Source: VGWB01 sp964480945 (GTDB taxonomy: Bacteria > Bacteroidota > Ignavibacteria > UBA10030). From it: 21,094 bases of DNA. Below are positions 7,636 through 15,630 of the stretch, piece by piece. The stretch is taken from positions 1 to 21,094 of the forward strand of contig CAYZRX010000069.1 in the NCBI GenBank assembly GCA_964480945.1. Reading direction: 5' to 3'. The notes beneath the pieces are model-generated. The model did not search any database and was not told where the DNA came from. It was given only the letters and a program-made list of their open reading frames with translations. The position numbers and the translations under genes were made by a program. Within the stretch, counting starts at the first letter, position 1; the number at the start of each line of letters is the position of its first letter.

Positions 7636-9897
7636 ATGAAACAAAACTCTACAGACCCGGAACCACCTGTCACCTTGGATTTAGCGCTCGAGCACGGCCT
7701 GACGAGGGACGAATATGCCCGCATTCTTGAGATCCTCGGGCGAACTCCCACCTACACGGAGCTCGGAATTTACAGTGTGATGTGGAGCGAGCACTGTAGC
7801 TACAAGAATTCAATTGCTCTTCTCAAGACACTCCCGCGGTCCGGTGGGCGGCTCCTGGTGAGCGCAGGGGAGGAGAACGCGGGCTTGATTGATATCGGAG
7901 ATGGGCTGGCAGTAGCGTTCAAAATCGAAAGCCATAACCACCCATCTGCAGTGGAACCGTATCAGGGAGCCGCGACGGGCGTCGGTGGCATCTTGCGGGA
8001 TATCTTCACCATGGGCGCGCGTCCCATCGCCGCCCTCAACTCACTTCGGTTTGGTTCATTGGACGACGAGCATGTCCGGTATCTCTTCAAGCGAGTTGTC
8101 AAGGGGATTGGCGACTATGGGAATAGCTTTGGCGTACCCACCGTGGCAGGGGAAGTCTATTTCGACAAATCATACGCCGCAAACCCGTTAGTCAACGCAA
8201 TGGCGGTCGGCATTGTAGAGCACGGCCATGTCGCACGCGCCGTTGCCAAGGGTGCAGGCAACTTGGTAATGATCGTCGGCTCATCCACAGGTCGAGACGG
8301 CATCCACGGCGCCACGTTTGCCTCTGAGGAAATCTCTGAAGCATCGGAGGCTAAGCGGCCATCTGTTCAGGTCGGAGACCCATTCACAGAGAAGCTATTG
8401 CTTGAAGCCACTCTGGAAGCCGTTCAAGCTGGCCTCGTCGTCGGGATACAGGATATGGGAGCGGCAGGGCTAACGTGCTCCAGCACGGAAATGAGTGCAC
8501 GAGGAAAGTCAGGGATGACAATCAACCTCGACAAAGTGCCGCTTCGGGAAGAGGCAATGAGCAGCTATGAGATCATGCTCTCCGAATCGCAGGAGCGCAT
8601 GCTTGTCGTGGTTGAGAGAAGCCATGAAGCGGACGTACAGAAGCTATTTCAAAAGTGGGACTTGCATGCTGTGACAATCGGTGAAGTCATAGAATCTGAC
8701 AGGGTGATCGTTACGCACGGCGGGGTCCTGAAGGCCGACGTACCGGCAGACTCTCTGGTGCTGGGAGGCGGAGCTCCCGTGTATAGCCGAGAAGCGAGGG
8801 AGCCTGCATATATCCAGGAGTGCCGCGCATTCAACCCGGACGATCTTCCGTTGCCCCAAGATTACGACCAAACCCTTCTAGATCTGCTCGCATCTCCAAC
8901 GATCGCGGCGAAGAAGTGGGTATATGAACAATATGATTCGATGGTGCGAACCAACACCGCCACCGCCAATTGCGACGCCGCGCTTGTCCGACTGAAAGGA
9001 ACCACGAAAGCGCTGGCGCTTACGACCGACTGCAACGCCCGTTACGTCTACCTCAATCCTCGTCGTGGCGGACAAATTGCTGTAGCGGAGGCAGCCAGGA
9101 ATGTTGTCTGTACTGGAGCTCAGCCCCTGGGCATAACAAATTGCCTGAACTTTGGCAACCCCTACGATCCTGAGATCTACTGGCAGTTCAGGGAAGCGGT
9201 CCTCGGGATTGGCGAAGCGTGCCGCGTCCTGGAGACCCCCGTTACGGGCGGGAACGTAAGCTTCTACAACGAGAGCCCGGACGGAGCCGTTCAGCCAACG
9301 CCCGTTATAGGAATGTTGGGCCTACTCGACGATATGTCGCGCGCATTGCCGTCCGGCTTTCAGAGGGTGGGCGACGTCGTCGTTCTGCTGGGAGACAATC
9401 GGGGTGAAATTGGAGGGTCAGAGTATTTGTATCTTAGAAGGGGAGAACCGCTTGGCGATGCACCGTTTATCGACCTGCATTTCGAAAAAACCCTGCAGCA
9501 CGTTACGCTGCACCTCGCGCGCGCTGGCCTCCTCACATCGGCACACGATTGCAGCGAAGGAGGACTCGCTGTGTCGATCGCGGAGGCATGTTTCTGCAGC
9601 CCGATCGAGCTGGGTGCATCAACCACAGACCTCGATTCCGAGAAACTGAGATCTGACTTTATGCTCTTCGGGGAATCGCAGTCGCGCATCCTTGTCTCCG
9701 CAAGCCCGGCAAACCTGCCACGAATCGTCGAGCACTGCTCCTCGGCCGGCGTACCATCCCGCGTTATAGGCAATGTAACGGAGGAGCCCCGACTACGTAT
9801 CGGCACGCACATCGGCCTCGATCTTTCCGTGGCAGCGGCGGCCTATTCCAATGCGATACCGAGAGCTATGGGGGAGGGGATCGGAGAGTTGGTATAA
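7636..9897 (+). CDS. purL: Phosphoribosylformylglycinamidine synthase subunit PurL (small type)
   Basis: This enzyme catalyses the fourth step of purine synthesis, converting FGAR to FGAM with ATP and ammonia from glutamine. At 753 residues it is the small PurL that needs separate PurS and PurQ partners, neither of which is in the window. Conserved blocks are visible: MWSEHCSYKNS near the N-terminus with the active-site His, KIESHNHPSAVEPYQGAATG, GIQDMGAAGLTCSSTEM, LSESQERML, NCLNFGNP, and SAHDCSEGGLAVSI in the second half. AAGGGATAAG lies upstream of the ATG as a somewhat distant Shine-Dalgarno. It follows the biotin carrier gene by 46 bp, and I see no functional connection beyond shared orientation. 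No clear terminator follows the stop codon. Confidence 0.95.
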   Translation: MKQNSTDPEPPVTLDLALEHGLTRDEYARILEILGRTPTYTELGIYSVMWSEHCSYKNSIALLKTLPRSGGRLLVSAGEENAGLIDIGDGLAVAFKIESHNHPSAVEPYQGAATGVGGILRDIFTMGARPIAALNSLRFGSLDDEHVRYLFKRVVKGIGDYGNSFGVPTVAGEVYFDKSYAANPLVNAMAVGIVEHGHVARAVAKGAGNLVMIVGSSTGRDGIHGATFASEEISEASEAKRPSVQVGDPFTEKLLLEATLEAVQAGLVVGIQDMGAAGLTCSSTEMSARGKSGMTINLDKVPLREEAMSSYEIMLSESQERMLVVVERSHEADVQKLFQKWDLHAVTIGEVIESDRVIVTHGGVLKADVPADSLVLGGGAPVYSREAREPAYIQECRAFNPDDLPLPQDYDQTLLDLLASPTIAAKKWVYEQYDSMVRTNTATANCDAALVRLKGTTKALALTTDCNARYVYLNPRRGGQIAVAEAARNVVCTGAQPLGITNCLNFGNPYDPEIYWQFREAVLGIGEACRVLETPVTGGNVSFYNESPDGAVQPTPVIGMLGLLDDMSRALPSGFQRVGDVVVLLGDNRGEIGGSEYLYLRRGEPLGDAPFIDLHFEKTLQHVTLHLARAGLLTSAHDCSEGGLAVSIAEACFCSPIELGASTTDLDSEKLRSDFMLFGESQSRILVSASPANLPRIVEHCSSAGVPSRVIGNVTEEPRLRIGTHIGLDLSVAAAAYSNAIPRAMGEGIGELV

Positions 9898-10158
9898 GGG
9901 CCGAGTGATTCGCGAGAATATATAACTTTACATAATATATATTATCAGACAAACCCTTTACCGAAGATCAGCCGCCCAAAACGCTAACCCATCCAAATCC
10001 TTCCCTACGCTGGGCTGCGCCGCCGAGCTTGCAGATCCGCGGCGATCCTTGCGCGCTTTGACGCAACCACGTGCGCGTAGGCCCGCGTGCGCGGTCCTTG
10101 GGCTCGCTCACCACGCCGGATCCAGCTTCGTCGCCTGGCGTTCCCTGTCATCTCTTGG
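9898..10158. other. Non-coding convergent junction between purL and dapF
   Basis: About 260 bp without a credible gene separate the two convergent genes. The left part is AT-rich and includes a perfect 14-bp palindrome (9932-9945, ATAATATATATTAT). The right part is GC-rich and folds into several short hairpins, for example CGCCGC/GCGGCG, TTGCG/CGCAA, and CCGCG/CGCGG around a two-base loop. The GC-rich block is framed by CTAACC (9984-9989) and GGTTAG (10157-10162), an exact inverted pair, the latter overlapping the dapF stop codon. Neither side shows a standard hairpin with a T-run, so termination of both genes is unexplained. Confidence 0.6.
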
Positions 10159-10983
10159 TTAGAACTTGATTCGGCCCTCAAACACTGTCCTCACGGGACC
10201 CATCAGCCGAACATTTCTGGCAGCCCCGTGTCCGTCATCAAAAGCGACCAGCAGCTCCTGTTTGCTTCTCGGAAGCACGCGGATCGGCGGAGCCAGGCCC
10301 CACAGCCGCGATGCCACAAGGGCAGCCGCGATTGCACCCGTTCCACAGGCCAGCGTCTCATCTTCGACGCCTCGCTCGTATGTCCTGATTTTCAATCGTT
10401 TAGCTCCATCTCTCTCAATCACATTTACATTAGTTCCCGTGGGTTTGAATCGCTCGTGGTAGCGGAGGCGGGGACCAAGAAACGCCAGATCAACGGCCTC
10501 GAGGCTTGCTGGCTGGGGACGAAGATCTGTTACAGGGATAACTATGTGGGGCGCTCCTGTATCTACAAAGTGATACAACTGGGGGATCGAGTCGAGATCG
10601 AGCGTATTTCCCAGACTCAGGTCCTTCGGATCCTTCATGAAGAGTCTGACCTGTTTCGATCCAACCTCCACGTGGTATTGATAATCAAGCGCCTCGAAAA
10701 CGTGTTTTCTCGAAGCTACACCGTGGGTCACGGCATATTGAGCGATACAGCGTCCCCCGTTGCCGCACATACCACCGTAGCTTCCGTCAGCATTGTAGTA
10801 CATCATCCGATAGTCCCCCCTCCTGCTCCTCTCGAGCAGAAGCAGGCCGTCTGCGCCGATGCCCCAACGGCGGTCGCACAGGAGCTTCGCAGCCTTCGAT
10901 CCGTCACGGATGCGGCGGGTCCGGTTGTCTATAACGACGAAATCATTGCCGGCGCCTGTCATCTTCGTGAATTTCACGGTCAT
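10159..10983 (-). CDS. dapF: Diaminopimelate epimerase
   Basis: DapF interconverts LL- and meso-diaminopimelate, the last-but-one step toward lysine and the source of the peptidoglycan cross-linking residue. The protein is 274 residues, the normal length. It shows the opening MTGAGNDFVVIDN, the first catalytic Cys73 in MCGNGGRC, NVNVIE, and the second catalytic Cys213 in ETLACGTGA. The frame is open 38 codons further upstream, but the family start is the ATG at 10983. It is the last gene of the phosphate-transport strand, 61 bp after phoU, and may be co-transcribed with it. That neighbourhood is unusual because no other lysine or cell-wall gene is close. Confidence 0.95.
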   Translation of the reverse strand: MTVKFTKMTGAGNDFVVIDNRTRRIRDGSKAAKLLCDRRWGIGADGLLLLERSRRGDYRMMYYNADGSYGGMCGNGGRCIAQYAVTHGVASRKHVFEALDYQYHVEVGSKQVRLFMKDPKDLSLGNTLDLDSIPQLYHFVDTGAPHIVIPVTDLRPQPASLEAVDLAFLGPRLRYHERFKPTGTNVNVIERDGAKRLKIRTYERGVEDETLACGTGAIAAALVASRLWGLAPPIRVLPRSKQELLVAFDDGHGAARNVRLMGPVRTVFEGRIKF

Positions 10984-11044
10984 CGTGGTGTGCCCTGTGT
11001 ACGGATGATCCTCAGCTGAAGAACAGACCTGACCCGCGCCGTCG

Positions 11045-11722
11045 CTACGCCGGCCTCGGAAGGTCTTCCTCAGCGTGATGTTTAATGATCTTCGCATTGA
11101 CGAGGAAAATCACATCCTCTGCGATATTCGTGGCATGGTCAGCCAAGCGCTCGATATGCCTGGAAACGATCATCACGTGAGACGCCGGGTCAATGCACGC
11201 AGAAGATTCCTTCATCTTTTGTACCATCAGACTGAACGTCTCGCGATCGAGATTATCGACATTGTCGTCGGCGAGCAGGACCTTCTTGGCGAGGACGGGA
11301 TCGTTATTGACAAACGAATCGATGGCATCTTTGACCATCTGGCGCGCCGCAGCAGCCATCTCTCTGAGGGAGGTCTGCCTCACGAACGCCGTATGAGGCA
11401 GCAGCGGCTCCACGCGCTCTGCAAGATTCACGGCAATGTCTCCAATGCGCTCGAGCTCATTGTTCATCTTCAGTGCCGCCATCAGCAGGCGGAGGTCAAT
11501 TGCGACAGGCTGCGAGAGCGCAAAGATTCGCAGACATTGCTGATCGATCGAATTATCGTACTCATCGACCTTCTTGTCGCGCTCGATGACCACGCGCGCC
11601 AAGTCCAGGTTCGACTCGACAATAGCCTTCACGCCGAGATCGATCTGCTCTTCAACCAGGCTCCCCATGCGGATCAGCATCGTTCGAAGCTGATCTAGTT
11701 CCAATTCAAAATGTCTTGCCAT
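11045..11722 (-). CDS. phoU: Phosphate signalling protein PhoU
   Basis: A 225-residue all-helical protein made of two similar three-helix repeats. The PhoU signature is present in both halves: LKMNNELERIGDIAVNLAERV around residues 85-105 and VSRHIERLADHATNIAEDVIFLV near 185-207, with the E/D-rich metal-binding faces of the family. PhoU links the PstSCAB transporter to the PhoR sensor, keeps the Pho response off when phosphate is plentiful, and limits transport. The gene follows pstB by 61 bp in the classic pstSCAB-phoU order. The Shine-Dalgarno (AGGG) is modest. The extreme C-terminus (HHAEEDLPRPA) is poorly conserved. Confidence 0.95.
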   Translation of the reverse strand: MARHFELELDQLRTMLIRMGSLVEEQIDLGVKAIVESNLDLARVVIERDKKVDEYDNSIDQQCLRIFALSQPVAIDLRLLMAALKMNNELERIGDIAVNLAERVEPLLPHTAFVRQTSLREMAAAARQMVKDAIDSFVNNDPVLAKKVLLADDNVDNLDRETFSLMVQKMKESSACIDPASHVMIVSRHIERLADHATNIAEDVIFLVNAKIIKHHAEEDLPRPA

Positions 11723-11783
11723 CGAGCCCTGCCCTGAATGTTACACTCTGTCGTTTGCATTCATCGGACCGTCATTCCCGGCC

Positions 11784-12602
11784 TCATCCGAACCTTCCCG
11801 TGATGTACTCTTCCGTCTGCTTCTTCGAAGGATTCGTGAAAATCTTCTTTGTGTCGTCAAACTCCACCAGATTTCCCAAATAGAAGAACGCGGTGCGGTC
11901 ACTGACCCGTGCCGCCTGCTGCATGTTGTGCGTCACGATAATGATGGTGTACTCTCTCTTGAGCTCGTAAATAAGCTCTTCGATCTTCGCCGTGGCGAGC
12001 GGGTCGAGTGCACTAGCCGGCTCGTCCATCAGGATGACTTCCGGATTGACAGCCAACGTCCTCGCAATGCAAAGCCGCTGTTGTTGACCGCCTGACAGAC
12101 TCACGCCCGACTTGTCGAGCGTATCCTTCACCTCATCCCACAGCGCTGCCTGCTTGAGGCTTCGCTCCACGACCTCGTTGAGCTGATTCCGAGGAACGCC
12201 GCCGTTCAGCCGCAGACCGATCGCGACGTTATCAAAGATCGACATCGTTGGAAATGGGTTCGGCTTCTGAAAAACCATCCCCACCCTTTTCCGAACCAGC
12301 ACGGCATCCGTCTGGTAGATATCTTCCCCGTCCAACAGAACGGTTCCCGACATGGTGCCCCCAGCCACCTCGTGCATTCTGTTTAAACATCTCAGGAACG
12401 TAGATTTCCCGCAGCCGGACGGTCCAATAATCGCCAACACCTCGTTAGCTGCAACTCCAAGGCTGACGTCATGAAGCGCCTGCACTTTTCCAAAGAAGGC
12501 ATTGACATTTCGGGCGCTCATCTTGACATCGCCGTTCAAAGTGGACACAAGAGGGTGTGAGGTAACGTGAGGCATAGTCCGTGCTGAGATCTCTGTCATC
12601 AT
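11784..12602 (-). CDS. pstB: Phosphate ABC transporter ATP-binding protein PstB
   Basis: The 272-residue ATPase drives high-affinity phosphate import. It shows Walker A GPSGCGKST (about 60-68), the PstB-typical Q-loop FQKPNPFPTMSIFDN (111-125), the signature LSGGQQQR (169-176), Walker B VILMDEP (189-195) and the switch His225. The first about 27 residues are longer than in most PstB proteins, and two adjacent ATG codons open the frame without a good Shine-Dalgarno. Starts at the later ATG codons (M10 or M28) are therefore possible. It begins six bases after the pstA stop, consistent with translational coupling. Confidence 0.96.
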   Translation of the reverse strand: MMTEISARTMPHVTSHPLVSTLNGDVKMSARNVNAFFGKVQALHDVSLGVAANEVLAIIGPSGCGKSTFLRCLNRMHEVAGGTMSGTVLLDGEDIYQTDAVLVRKRVGMVFQKPNPFPTMSIFDNVAIGLRLNGGVPRNQLNEVVERSLKQAALWDEVKDTLDKSGVSLSGGQQQRLCIARTLAVNPEVILMDEPASALDPLATAKIEELIYELKREYTIIIVTHNMQQAARVSDRTAFFYLGNLVEFDDTKKIFTNPSKKQTEEYITGRFG

Positions 12603-12608
12603 AATGCA

Positions 12609-13472
12609 TCATCGTTGAGTGTATCGACTACGCGTCGCTACGCGCATCAGCAAGCTAAGTATCGATATGAGGATAATCAAGACCAACGCCGCCGTCCACG
12701 CCTGTTTGTTCCAGTCTTCGAAGGGCGCCTTTGCGTAGTCATAGATGAAGACCGTGAGGGACGCAATGGGCTGATTAAGCGAAGTGGACCAAAAGCGATT
12801 CCCCAGAGCCGTGAACAGAAGAGGTGCCGTCTCTCCCGCGATCCTGGCGATCGCCAGCAGGATACCGGTCACGATCCCCGGAAAAGCTGTTCGAAGCACG
12901 ATCCGGATGGTCGTCTTCCACTGGGGAATGCCGAGCGCCAAGCCTGCTTCCCGATACGAATCCGGCACCAGGCGGATCATTTCTTCCGTCGTCCGTACTA
13001 CTGTCGGTATCATCAAGATCGCCAGCGCAACACCCCCGGCGAGAGCAGAGAAGTGTTTCATGGGAATAACGACGAAACCATAGGCGACGACACCAGCGAC
13101 AATTGAGGGGACTCCGCTGAGCACGTCGGTCATGAACCTCACCGTCGAACCAAAACTGTTGTTCCCGAATTCCGCGAGATAAATGCCGGTGAAGATTCCG
13201 ATCGGGAGTCCGATCACACTCCCGGTTGCCACCAGAATGAGAGTCCCGACGATCGCGTTTGCCATTCCGCCCCCCAACTCCCCCACCGGCTTCGGCATGT
13301 TGACAAAGAAGTCCAGATTCAAGTAATCGATGCCCTGGCTGATCGTGTAGAAGAAAATGAGGAGCAGCGGGATCAGCGCAACGACGGCACTGAGCGCACT
13401 GAGCGTTAGCATCAGACCGCCGGTCAGCTTGCGGCGATGGTATCGAAGGGTGGGCACGAACGCCGCTTTCAT
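12609..13472 (-). CDS. pstA: Phosphate ABC transporter permease PstA
   Basis: A 287-residue inner-membrane subunit with six predicted membrane helices. The binding-protein-dependent permease motif is visible as EAGLALGIPQWKTTIRIVLRTAFPGIVTG in the cytoplasmic loop, followed by ARIAGETAPLLFTA, both typical of PstA. The frame is open about 100 codons further upstream, but that part is the out-of-frame shadow of pstC. The ATG at 13472 overlaps the pstC stop by ATGA and has an excellent GAGGAGG Shine-Dalgarno inside the pstC end, so PstC and PstA are produced in a coupled way. It pairs with PstC to form the membrane channel. Confidence 0.95.
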   Translation of the reverse strand: MKAAFVPTLRYHRRKLTGGLMLTLSALSAVVALIPLLLIFFYTISQGIDYLNLDFFVNMPKPVGELGGGMANAIVGTLILVATGSVIGLPIGIFTGIYLAEFGNNSFGSTVRFMTDVLSGVPSIVAGVVAYGFVVIPMKHFSALAGGVALAILMIPTVVRTTEEMIRLVPDSYREAGLALGIPQWKTTIRIVLRTAFPGIVTGILLAIARIAGETAPLLFTALGNRFWSTSLNQPIASLTVFIYDYAKAPFEDWNKQAWTAALVLIILISILSLLMRVATRSRYTQR

Positions 13473-14467
13473 ACCATCCTCCTCGTTGTGCTCCAAACCA
13501 AAAGACGCGCGAGCATATTGATGATGATCGTGATGAGGAAGAGCAGGAGCGCGATCTCGATGAGAGCACTGATGTACATCGACGTCGTCGCCTCGGTGAA
13601 CTCGTTGGCGATGACGCTTGCCATCGTGTACCCAGGATCGAAGAGCGAGGCAGATATTTTCGGCGTGTTTCCGATCACCATTGTGACTGCCATGGTTTCT
13701 CCGATCGCCCTGCCGAGCCCCAACAAGGTCGCCCCGAGGATGCCGGACTTCGCGTCCTTCAGGATGAGCCGGATCGACTCCCACTTCGTGGCCCCGATGG
13801 CGAGCGATGCCTCGCGCCGCGACTGAGGGACGGCTTTCAGGACGTCGCGCGAGATGGATGCAACGATCGGGAGGATCATGACGGACAGGATCAGGCTTGC
13901 GGCGAGCATCCCAAAGCCGTACGGAGCACCGCGAAAGATCGGCAGAAAGCCGAGGTTTCCGGCAAGCAGGGGCTCAACCGCCGTCCGGATCCAGGGAACG
14001 AGGACGAAAATACCCCAGAGACCGTATACGATGCTCGGGATGCCGGCCAGGAGCTCAATGAGAAACGACAGGGGCCGCTCCAACCACGCTGGGGCTATTT
14101 CCGAAAGAAAGACAGCGATCCCCAGGCTCAGCGGAAGAGCTATCAACAGTGCGAAGAATGATGAGACCGTCGTGCCGAAGATGAACGGCAGGGCCCCATA
14201 ATCTTCTTGAACGGGATCCCAGGCCGTCCCTGTCAGGAACCCCCACCCGAACTTGAGAATCGATGGCTTGGAATCCAGGTACATCTCATACGCCATCACG
14301 AGAATAAGGGACAGCACGACCACCGCGAACACCAGCGTCGTGTACTTGAAAACAACATCCCCCAAGTTTCGCTTGGGGGATGTTTTCTTGGTCGGGACTC
14401 GAGGAATCAGGCCTCCGCTCTGACCGACCGAAGGCGATATTTCACCTTGAAGAATCTCCAAGAGCAT
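13469..14467 (-). CDS. pstC: Phosphate ABC transporter permease PstC
   Basis: A roughly 332-residue inner-membrane subunit with six predicted helices after an N-terminal tail. It shows AGIPSIVYGLWGIFVLVPWI, the cytoplasmic loop REASLAIGATKWESIRLI and GLGRAIGETMAVTMVIGNTP, all typical of PstC. GDVVFKY, which aligns with the usual beginning of the first helix, is preceded by about 35 extra polar residues. No Shine-Dalgarno is visible at the ATG (14467) or the adjacent TTG (14470), so the true start is uncertain. A 13-bp perfect hairpin lies within codons about 28-38. The gene follows pstS after a 30-bp gap and overlaps pstA by four bases. Confidence 0.93.
   Translation of the reverse strand: MLLEILQGEISPSVGQSGGLIPRVPTKKTSPKRNLGDVVFKYTTLVFAVVVLSLILVMAYEMYLDSKPSILKFGWGFLTGTAWDPVQEDYGALPFIFGTTVSSFFALLIALPLSLGIAVFLSEIAPAWLERPLSFLIELLAGIPSIVYGLWGIFVLVPWIRTAVEPLLAGNLGFLPIFRGAPYGFGMLAASLILSVMILPIVASISRDVLKAVPQSRREASLAIGATKWESIRLILKDAKSGILGATLLGLGRAIGETMAVTMVIGNTPKISASLFDPGYTMASVIANEFTEATTSMYISALIEIALLLFLITIIINMLARLLVWSTTRRMV
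14354..14384 (-). promoter_or_regulatory. Perfect 13-bp hairpin inside the 5' end of pstC, terminator- or attenuator-like
   Basis: AACATCCCCCAAG (14354-14366) and CTTGGGGGATGTT (14372-14384) are exact reverse complements around a five-base loop. Read in the gene direction, the hairpin is followed by GTTTTC, and GAAAAC before it can pair with that GTTTTC across a three-base bulge. A GC-rich stem plus a short U-rich tail between pstS and the bulk of pstC would fit partial termination, giving more PstS than permease. The sequence is also translated if the 14467 start is right. Confidence 0.5.
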
Positions 14468-14500
14468 CAACTGACGCGTGGGAACTCGGACATCAATTTC

Positions 14501-15529
14501 TTAGAACGTGACCTGACGTATCTTAGCTTCACAAAGCTTCACAACCTGTTTTGGCAACGGTGCGTACAGTAAACCCTTCGCATAGGATTGCCCATCCGTC
14601 ATTGCCCACTCTAGAAACGTGACGAGAGCTGCCCCTTTCGATTTATCCTTCATATGCTTGTACACCAGCAGCCAGGTGAACCCGGAAATTGGGTAGGAAT
14701 CTTTCCCGTCCGCATTGGTGATGGAAACGCGAAGGTCCGCCGGCATGTTCTTTGCCGCACCCGCGGCAGCGGCCGTAACGGATTCCAGCCTTGGCTCGAC
14801 GAAATTCCCTGCCTTGTTCTTCAATTTCGCGTACGGCAGGTTATTCTTCACCGCGTACGCGAGCTCCACGTAGCCGATCGAGCCGGGCATCTGTTTGACC
14901 AAGCCGGAAACCCCCTCGTTCCCTTTGCCCCCCAGGCCAACAGGCCAATTCACGGAGGTCCCCCTCCCCACCTTCTCCCCCCACGTCTTGCTGACTTTCG
15001 TGAGGTAATCGGTGAAGATATAGGTTGTCCCGCTGCCGTCAGAACGATGAGCGACAAGGATTTGTTTGCTCGGCAGATTCATACCAGAATTGAGTGAAGT
15101 CAACTTCGGATCGTTCCACATCGTTACTTGGCCCAGATAGATATCGGCGAGGACGTCCGGGGTGAGCCTCAGCCCCTGGCCGACGCCCGGAATATTGTAG
15201 GTCAGAACGACTGCGCCCATCACGGTCGGAATGTGCAGCACCTCCGTCCCCTGCTTGGTCGCGGCATCCTTCAGCTGCTGCAGCGTCATTGGACCATCGC
15301 TCGCACCGAAGTCGACGGTCCCTTCGATCACCTGTTTGATCCCGCCGCCGCTGCCAATGGATTGGTAGTTGAACTCAATACCCGTTTTCTGATGATAGAC
15401 ATCAAACCACTTCGAATAGATCACGTTGGGGAAGGTGGCCCCCGCGCCGGTGAGCTTCAGCTGTGCCTGCGAGAGCGAAAGACCGAGCACGCTCAACGTG
15501 AGAACAGCGAGCAATCGTGTGAATCTCAT
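14501..15529 (-). CDS. pstS: Periplasmic phosphate-binding protein PstS
   Basis: A 342-residue exported protein. An N-terminal signal peptide (MRFTRLLAVLTLSVLGLSLS, cleavage probably after AQA-like SQAQ) has no lipobox Cys, so it is a soluble periplasmic protein as in E. coli. The PstS family signatures are present: LTGAGATFPNVIYSKWF, SIGSGGGIKQV, DFGASDGPM and the phosphate-binding HRSDGSGTTYIFTDYL. It captures phosphate for PstCAB. A clear AAAGGAG lies upstream of the start. A four-heptamer Pho operator array and a -10-like TAAAAT sit 35-80 bp upstream, so it is the promoter-proximal gene of the pst operon. Confidence 0.96.
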   Translation of the reverse strand: MRFTRLLAVLTLSVLGLSLSQAQLKLTGAGATFPNVIYSKWFDVYHQKTGIEFNYQSIGSGGGIKQVIEGTVDFGASDGPMTLQQLKDAATKQGTEVLHIPTVMGAVVLTYNIPGVGQGLRLTPDVLADIYLGQVTMWNDPKLTSLNSGMNLPSKQILVAHRSDGSGTTYIFTDYLTKVSKTWGEKVGRGTSVNWPVGLGGKGNEGVSGLVKQMPGSIGYVELAYAVKNNLPYAKLKNKAGNFVEPRLESVTAAAAGAAKNMPADLRVSITNADGKDSYPISGFTWLLVYKHMKDKSKGAALVTFLEWAMTDGQSYAKGLLYAPLPKQVVKLCEAKIRQVTF

Positions 15530-15563
15530 ACGTCGTGACTCCTTTCCGGCAGGTAATTTGCCG

Positions 15564-15569
15564 ATTTTA
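15564..15569 (-). promoter_or_regulatory. -10-like box of the pstS promoter
   Basis: TAAAAT on the minus strand matches TATAAT at five of six positions. It lies 11 bases downstream of the third heptamer of the Pho array and 35 bases before the pstS start. That is the arrangement expected of an activator-dependent promoter in which operator repeats replace the -35 box. Confidence 0.5.
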
Positions 15570-15609
15570 GGTTAAGTTTATGTTACCCGAATGTTACCAA
15601 ATTGTTATC
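15570..15609 (-). promoter_or_regulatory. PhoB operator array (Pho boxes) upstream of pstS
   Basis: In the direction of pstS, four heptamers follow each other at exactly 11-bp steps: GATAACA, GGTAACA, GGTAACA and CTTAACC, separated by four-base spacers that are mostly A/T. The 11-bp tandem direct-repeat geometry is the known signature of PhoB/PhoP operators. The core here (TAACA) is closer to the Bacillus TTAACA type than to the E. coli CTGTCAT type. The encoded PhoB and its target genes in the same window support the assignment. Confidence 0.75.
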
Positions 15610-15630
15610 AGACCTTTGATTCTCTCACAG

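Noticed and set aside
10070..10095. Short GTGCGCG direct repeats in the purL-dapF junction
   Set aside because: Two close copies in GC-rich DNA are expected by chance; no array and no spacer regularity, so not CRISPR-like.
10087..11019. 310-codon plus-strand frame over dapF
   Set aside because: It is antisense to dapF, which has both catalytic cysteines and normal length; composition is that of a shadow frame.
15547..15563. CGGCA/TGCCG hairpin in the pstS leader
   Set aside because: Only five pairs with a seven-base loop and no tail; too weak to call a regulatory element by itself.
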